A stretch of 36,109 nt of DNA from Rhodocyclaceae bacterium (GTDB lineage Bacteria > Pseudomonadota > Gammaproteobacteria > Burkholderiales > Rhodocyclaceae). Within the stretch, counting starts at the first letter, position 1. Each line of letters begins with the position of its first letter. Of this stretch, positions 32,666-36,109 are shown one piece after another. The DNA lies in the NCBI GenBank assembly GCA_003157035.1, contig PMIF01000239.1, forward strand, positions 1-36,109, given 5' to 3'. The position numbers and the translations under genes are program-made. Below the pieces are notes generated by a model, which saw only the letters and a list, made by a program, of their open reading frames with translations, ran no database searches and had not been told where the DNA came from.

Positions 32666-32694
32666 AGTATCGGACATTATTGTCCGCCTTTCAA
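32666..32694 (-). promoter_or_regulatory. hicB promoter with palindromic operator in the spacer
   Basis: On the minus strand TTGAAA (32694-32689) and GATACT (32671-32666) are 17 bases apart; the palindrome CGGACA-TTAT-TGTCCG (32671-32686) fills most of the spacer. ATG 32658 follows the -10 by seven bases. The -35 lies in the last codons of the integrase fragment. Confidence 0.65.
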
Positions 32695-33308
32695 GTTCTA
32701 TCGAAGTTGGTGATTCTGGCCGACGTGCGTGAGGCGGTCAGGCTGCGGCTCTTAGTCCGGTCGAGCGGAACCACGTTGCGATTCGTCGTCGTCAGCACTT
32801 CCAAGTGTTCGCCGAGCAGCTTCCACGCCTCGCGCATCTCGGGCCGCAAGGTCTGCCGCTGGTAAATGCGCTTGATCCTGTTCTGGTCGATGTGATTCAG
32901 ACATTTCTCGATGACGTCGGGCCGGACGCCACGGTTGCCCATGACGGTGGCGCCGGTTCGTCGCAGGTCGTGCGGCGTCCATCTGCCGCCAGGCAAAGTC
33001 AGTGAGTCGGTCATGGAGCTGCGTCGAGACATCGGCTTCTTGTCTTTCCGCTGCCGATCGCCGATTTGTTTGGCCAGGCTCTTCTCGCAGACATGGCCTT
33101 GATGCATTCGCGCGGGGAGAACGTAGTCCGAGACCTCGCGCTCGAGCTTCTTCGCGCTGGCCTCCGCCTCGGATCTGAGCTCGGCGAACTGACGGAGCGC
33201 AAACGCGGAGAGATTGACCACATGCTCGATGCCGTTCTTGCTGTTCTCCTTGGGAATCGTCCACTCCGCGGTCCCGAAGTCCACGTGCGCCCACTTGGCT
33301 TTTCCCAC
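32691..33308 (-). pseudogene. Tyrosine recombinase (integrase), C-terminal part
   Basis: About 205 residues beginning KAKWAHVDFGTAEWTIPKEN. The catalytic-domain residues visible are H113 and R116 in TPHDLRRTGATVMG, H139 in LNHID and the nucleophile Y149 in KRIYQRQ. The first catalytic arginine, normally just before the (E/K)AxWAxVD segment, and the whole N-terminal arm-binding and core-binding domains are missing: the frame joins directly to an AlpA fragment. The protein cannot be a working integrase. It is related to integrases of plasmid-like integrative elements with AlpA and HUH replication genes. Confidence 0.8.
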
Positions 33309-33415
33309 CAGGTCGATTTGCTGACCGGAATCAATGGCGGCAACGGCGGATCGGCCTTCGGGTTGCCGATGATTTGCGCCAGGCGAACGAAGCCAGTTTC
33401 AGGCAATGTCGGCAT
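33306..33415 (-). pseudogene. AlpA-like excisionase/regulator, N-terminal part
   Basis: MPTLPETGFVRLAQIIG followed by PLPPLIPVSKSTWW is the first half of an AlpA-family winged HTH protein (VR-L--I---IPVS-STWW). The expected continuation (GV-SGRFPKPVKL) is replaced by integrase-derived sequence in another frame at about 33306. It begins six bases after the Rep stop, as in intact elements. Confidence 0.6.
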
Positions 33416-33421
33416 GATCGA

Positions 33422-34126
33422 TCACTCCCACGAGCAGGCCCAGCCGGCCAGGTTCTGTTGATCCACCCAGACGAAGCCCACCGACCCACTGCGTTGACGC
33501 AATTGGCCGATCACATACGCGGAAACTTCCCCGCGCAAGTGATCGGGAATGGTGAGGTGCTCGCCCGGCACTTCGATGTTGAGCGAGGCGCGGTAGCGGT
33601 GACCGTTGAGTTCACAGTGACCTTGCTCGAATCCCTTCGCCAGATACTTGCCCAGGTATCTGACGATCGCCAGACGGCGGCTTCTTCCGCGCTTGGGTTG
33701 CTGCACATCGATATTGCCTTCGCCCACGACGTGTCGCCAGCAGCTTCGAAGCAGCGTCACGTCCTGCCGGCCAACCACCGCCAAGTGCCAGTGCCATGCG
33801 CCGCGCTCCTGGCGTTCCGCGACGGCAACATAGACCCAGTCGGGCAGATGTGTCCTGACATGGCGATTGAATCGCGTCAGGTCAGCGCAGGCCTGCCGAT
33901 ACTCGGTGACGTTCTCGCGATAGGTTAGCGTCAGCAGATGATCGGCCTTGGCGGCCAGGATCAGTTGGCGCAATCTGGAGCGTGCCCGGCGTACGGCGCG
34001 ATCCTCGTGGTCTTCGCGTTGACCGGATTCGCCGCGGCCCGCTTTGAAGGGCATCAGATTCGGAACGAGAAGGACCATCCGATTTCGCACAGCCCGCCAC
34101 CGTAGTCTCTGAAAATGACAGACCAC
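33422..34126 (-). CDS. Rolling-circle replication-associated (HUH) protein
   Basis: A 234-residue protein with the HUH endonuclease hallmarks: LLTLTYRENV (motif 1), AWHWHLAVVGR (HxH, H112 and H114) and RYLGKYLAKGF with Y157/Y161 as candidate nucleophiles. The family is found in small integrative elements and plasmids beside alpA and an integrase, where it probably starts plasmid-like replication after excision. GTG 34126 opens the frame; ATG 34054 (MPFKAG) is an alternative. The frame seems complete, unlike its neighbours alpA and int. Confidence 0.75.
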   Translation of the reverse strand: MVCHFQRLRWRAVRNRMVLLVPNLMPFKAGRGESGQREDHEDRAVRRARSRLRQLILAAKADHLLTLTYRENVTEYRQACADLTRFNRHVRTHLPDWVYVAVAERQERGAWHWHLAVVGRQDVTLLRSCWRHVVGEGNIDVQQPKRGRSRRLAIVRYLGKYLAKGFEQGHCELNGHRYRASLNIEVPGEHLTIPDHLRGEVSAYVIGQLRQRSGSVGFVWVDQQNLAGWACSWE

Positions 34127-34183
34127 TGCCCTTGTTCCCGGTCGAGATATGTCCTCTGTCGCGTGTGATTGCCATTAAGGCAT

Positions 34184-35425
34184 TCACATCGGAACTTCGG
34201 TTTCCTGCAGTCCTCCGTGCTTATCTCGCAAAGAAACCTTTATCAAGCGCCTGATTTTCAGCTCATACCGACCGCTCTGCAAACGTCTCTGATACTCCAT
34301 AGGCAGTTCGAAAGATTTTTGACTGCCATTAAATCTATAGCTGCACACCAGATTAACCCCCTCACTGATGAATATTTCATAATTTACCCCATCCGGGATG
34401 CCATCCACTTGAAATATCTGCATATCCATACCCCCAACACGATCGCGCGGATCGATTGACCTGGAGAGTTCCTTCGGCCAATCGCTGCCAGGCGAATCAA
34501 AGACACTATCGTGATGAACCATGGAAGTCTTCAAAAGTGGCCATACCTTTTCAGCCAAGAACCACTGATCCGCGTGCTTATTAGATAGGGCATGCGCACT
34601 TTCAATATAGGAATCCATCATTCCTCGGATACCAACCAATGATCTATCTCTGACGCCCCACATTCCGGCCAAGATCAAATCGGTATGCGTATACCACTCC
34701 CTAACGATATGAAATCTCTCTCGCTTGCTGCTGGACAACCATACATTTACCAACGTGCGATCCCGGTCGTTAATGATCGAATCAGCATCGCGCATCAGAA
34801 CGACATCGAAACGCATGTCTTCAAGGGCAAGAAATCTCCAAAAGCTTCCGGGATATTTGGAGGCATCAATGGTATTTATATGCACAAGGCTGACATAGGA
34901 GAAGGAGTGAAGTCGCTTCAATACAGCCACAGGAACGCTGTCGTCGTGATAAACCAATAATTTATAGTCGGGATAAATATTGGGAGCCACCTCGATATTT
35001 AACATCAGCGTTTCGCAATATTTTGGATTGTTGCCAAATAAGGAAAAGCTAATGCACCCATTTATCTTGGTGGATATTTTGCCGTAGTATCCGTCGTAAG
35101 ATTTGAGCGCCTTTTGTCCGTATGCCTTACCGTCAAATATATTTCCTCGCTTCCAAAGGGACCTGGCCATCCAGCCTAGAAGAAGGCCTTTGTGCTCGTT
35201 ATCGAGGAACAGTGGCTCGTATTTCTCCATATATCGCAGCGCAACATCCTCAGATCCCGTATTTAGGACTCCCTGAATGAAAACAAGGCGATGATAATCG
35301 TGCTCTCTGCTCACCTCGCCGCCAAAATGTCCAAGATATTTCTCTTCGGCAATTTCCCATTCGCCGAGCTTCAGAAGCTCAATCCAATTCATATCGGTCA
35401 AGACCTTGCCAATAGAGTGTTTCAT
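34184..35425 (-). CDS. TPR-glycosyltransferase-like protein, lower GC than surroundings
   Basis: A 413-residue protein. Residues 10-115 are helical with TPR-like periodicity (WIELLKLGEWEIAEEKYLGHF, ALRYMEKYEPLF, AYGQKALKSYDGYYG). Residues 120-330 resemble a nucleotide-sugar transferase: ISFSLFGNNPKYCETLMLNI, YPDYKLLVYHDDSVP, and a DxD-type motif in VVLMRDADSIIND (D213, D215), followed by ADQWFLAEKVWPLL and MVHHDSVF. The C-terminal 80 residues form a separate beta-rich module. Codon and base use are visibly AT-richer than in neighbours, pointing to horizontal transfer. The acceptor is unknown; a cell-surface glycan or protein is likely. Confidence 0.5.
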   Translation of the reverse strand: MKHSIGKVLTDMNWIELLKLGEWEIAEEKYLGHFGGEVSREHDYHRLVFIQGVLNTGSEDVALRYMEKYEPLFLDNEHKGLLLGWMARSLWKRGNIFDGKAYGQKALKSYDGYYGKISTKINGCISFSLFGNNPKYCETLMLNIEVAPNIYPDYKLLVYHDDSVPVAVLKRLHSFSYVSLVHINTIDASKYPGSFWRFLALEDMRFDVVLMRDADSIINDRDRTLVNVWLSSSKRERFHIVREWYTHTDLILAGMWGVRDRSLVGIRGMMDSYIESAHALSNKHADQWFLAEKVWPLLKTSMVHHDSVFDSPGSDWPKELSRSIDPRDRVGGMDMQIFQVDGIPDGVNYEIFISEGVNLVCSYRFNGSQKSFELPMEYQRRLQSGRYELKIRRLIKVSLRDKHGGLQETEVPM

Positions 35426-35500
35426 TGCATCTATCTGAGGGGTGCGCGAGAGCTCGGCAGGTAAGTGTGAACCGACATCAGCGCCAACTGTGAACTAATT

Positions 35501-35524
35501 GTCGCATGCAAAGCCTGATGCGAC
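35501..35524. repeat. Small hairpin upstream of the glycosyltransferase gene
   Basis: GTCGCAT (35501-35507) pairs perfectly with ATGCGAC (35518-35524) across a ten-base loop. Function unknown; the 212-bp gap it lies in has no gene. Confidence 0.4.
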
Positions 35525-35637
35525 TGGCGTCAACTCCTGGACTGAACTGTTGCCACTACTCCCATATTTTCCAGCCCTCTTCTACCTATTCGCAAGTGTG
35601 GTTGACCTGCTCAATACCCCATGAATGATGGCGCCCC

Positions 35638-35949
35638 TTGGGATTGGATCCGATACCTCGCGGTAGCGCTGACTATCCACGCCAGAGCGAACTGCTGGGG
35701 CAGTTGAGCCCGGACATCGACCAGGCGGCGCAGGCGCGGGCGCGCAAGTTCAACTGGCGCATTCAGCCTGCCGGTGACACGGCGCTCAACCTGCTCGGGC
35801 TCTCGACACAGGTGCCGGCGCTCAAGGCGCTGGGTAAGGAGCATATCGACGCTGCCGTGGTTGAAAAGCTCCGCCAGTGGCTGGACCCGAAGTTGCGCGC
35901 GCGCCTGCTGCGCGACACCCGCATGGTGACGAGCTGGATTGCCAGTTAG
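35638..35949 (+). pseudogene. AbiEi/DUF6088-like antitoxin with N-terminal and internal deletions
   Basis: The frame reads YPRQSELLGQLSPDIDQAAQ, then KFNWRIQPAGDTALNLLGLS and TQVPA, typical of the AbiEi-like antitoxin family, but jumps directly to LKALGKEHIDAAVVEKLRQW and ends TRMVTSWIAS. The central VYLSDGP... region of about 45 residues is missing and the N-terminal HTH is not in frame. The family provides the antitoxin of AbiE-type modules; no toxin gene is visible before the window ends. Confidence 0.5.
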
Positions 35950-35993
35950 CGTTGCCGCACGGCGTTCCTGCGCTACATGTGGGGACGGCAACG
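35950..35993 (+). terminator. Inverted repeat right after the AbiEi-like fragment
   Basis: CGTTGCCG starting directly after the TAG stop pairs with CGGCAACG (35986-35993); inner CAC/GTG pairs may extend the stem. No T run follows. Confidence 0.4.
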
Positions 35994-36049
35994 AGCGCCC
36001 TGCGATAGGTGGCCGCGGTTGAAGCTTTGGCGCGCAGTCGTTCATAGTG

Positions 36050-36078
36050 TTGCTTACCGAGCAGTGATTAGGTAGAAT
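36050..36078 (+). promoter_or_regulatory. Promoter for a gene beyond the window
   Basis: TTGCTT (36050-36055) and TAGAAT (36073-36078) with a 17-base spacer form a good sigma-70 promoter pointing out of the window. Confidence 0.6.
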
Positions 36079-36083
36079 AGCAA

Positions 36084-36108
36084 CACCCTGGCCTAGAATG
36101 CTAGGGTG
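36084..36108. promoter_or_regulatory. Palindrome over the predicted transcription start
   Basis: CACCCTGGC-CTAGAAT-GCTAGGGTG pairs at 8 of 9 positions plus one G-T. Its place at +1 suggests an operator for a self-regulated gene, as at the toxin-antitoxin modules nearby. Confidence 0.55.
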
Positions 36109-36109
36109 G

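Noticed and set aside
31894-32900. hicA toxin partner for hicB
   Set aside because: Neither strand encodes a short basic double-stranded-RNA-binding-like HicA in the flanks.

Overview
The window is a GC-rich chromosomal segment that reads as a betaproteobacterium, most likely in or near the Rhodocyclales (Accumulibacter/Azonexus-like). The evidence is the core block rplT-pheS-pheT-ihfA-merR-tRNA-Pro in its usual betaproteobacterial order, together with PEP-CTERM and IPTL-CTERM surface proteins. The taxonomic call is inference from gene order and protein style; no alignment was run.

Layout. (1) 1-4546: conserved translation/nucleoid block ending in tRNA-Pro(GGG) and its terminator. (2) 4600-5770: accessory DNA behind the tRNA, with a ParDE-like toxin-antitoxin pair, a broken MqsA antitoxin and a 56-bp end of an ISKra4-family element. 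(3) 5830-13358: a compact cluster of six enzymes in two convergent operons. The plus operon encodes an isopropylmalate-dehydrogenase-like protein, an O-methyltransferase and a U32/UbiV-like protein. The minus operon encodes an ATP-grasp ligase, a methyltransferase-like/GT2 fusion and a cysteine hydrolase-aldehyde dehydrogenase fusion. It is bracketed by direct copies of the same IS end and is the best candidate here for an undescribed pathway. (4) 13530-14781: a decayed ISKra4-family element abutting the last codons of a diguanylate cyclase. (5) 15061-18189: a di-haem cytochrome c and an NTF2-like secreted protein (minus strand), a broken SPFH/flotillin gene and an intact GGDEF gene. (6) 18571-22678: a secreted subtilase with two C-terminal beta repeats, a MITE-like element and an unknown secreted protein. 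(7) 23189-29037: an ECF sigma factor and Ser/Thr kinase, then a PEP-CTERM protein, a small exported protein and a seven-bladed YVTN propeller with an IPTL-CTERM anchor. (8) 29735-36109: an accessory island of intact and broken defence or mobile genes: an HTH-nucleotidyltransferase/HEPN pair, RadC, orphan HicB, YhcG and AbiEi fragments, an integrative-element remnant (HUH Rep, AlpA fragment, integrase fragment) and a TPR-glycosyltransferase of lower GC.

How the parts may work together. The six-enzyme cluster has the components expected of a small-molecule pathway: ATP-dependent ligation, O-methylation, possible O2-independent hydroxylation, amide or carbamoyl hydrolysis, aldehyde oxidation and glycosyl transfer. 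No product can be named. The sigma/kinase pair next to sorted surface proteins suggests a regulated envelope programme. In the accessory island the promoters of two antitoxin-type genes share an unusual design: a palindrome fills the 17-bp spacer between -35 and -10, and the start codon lies seven bases after the -10, which implies leaderless, self-repressed transcripts.
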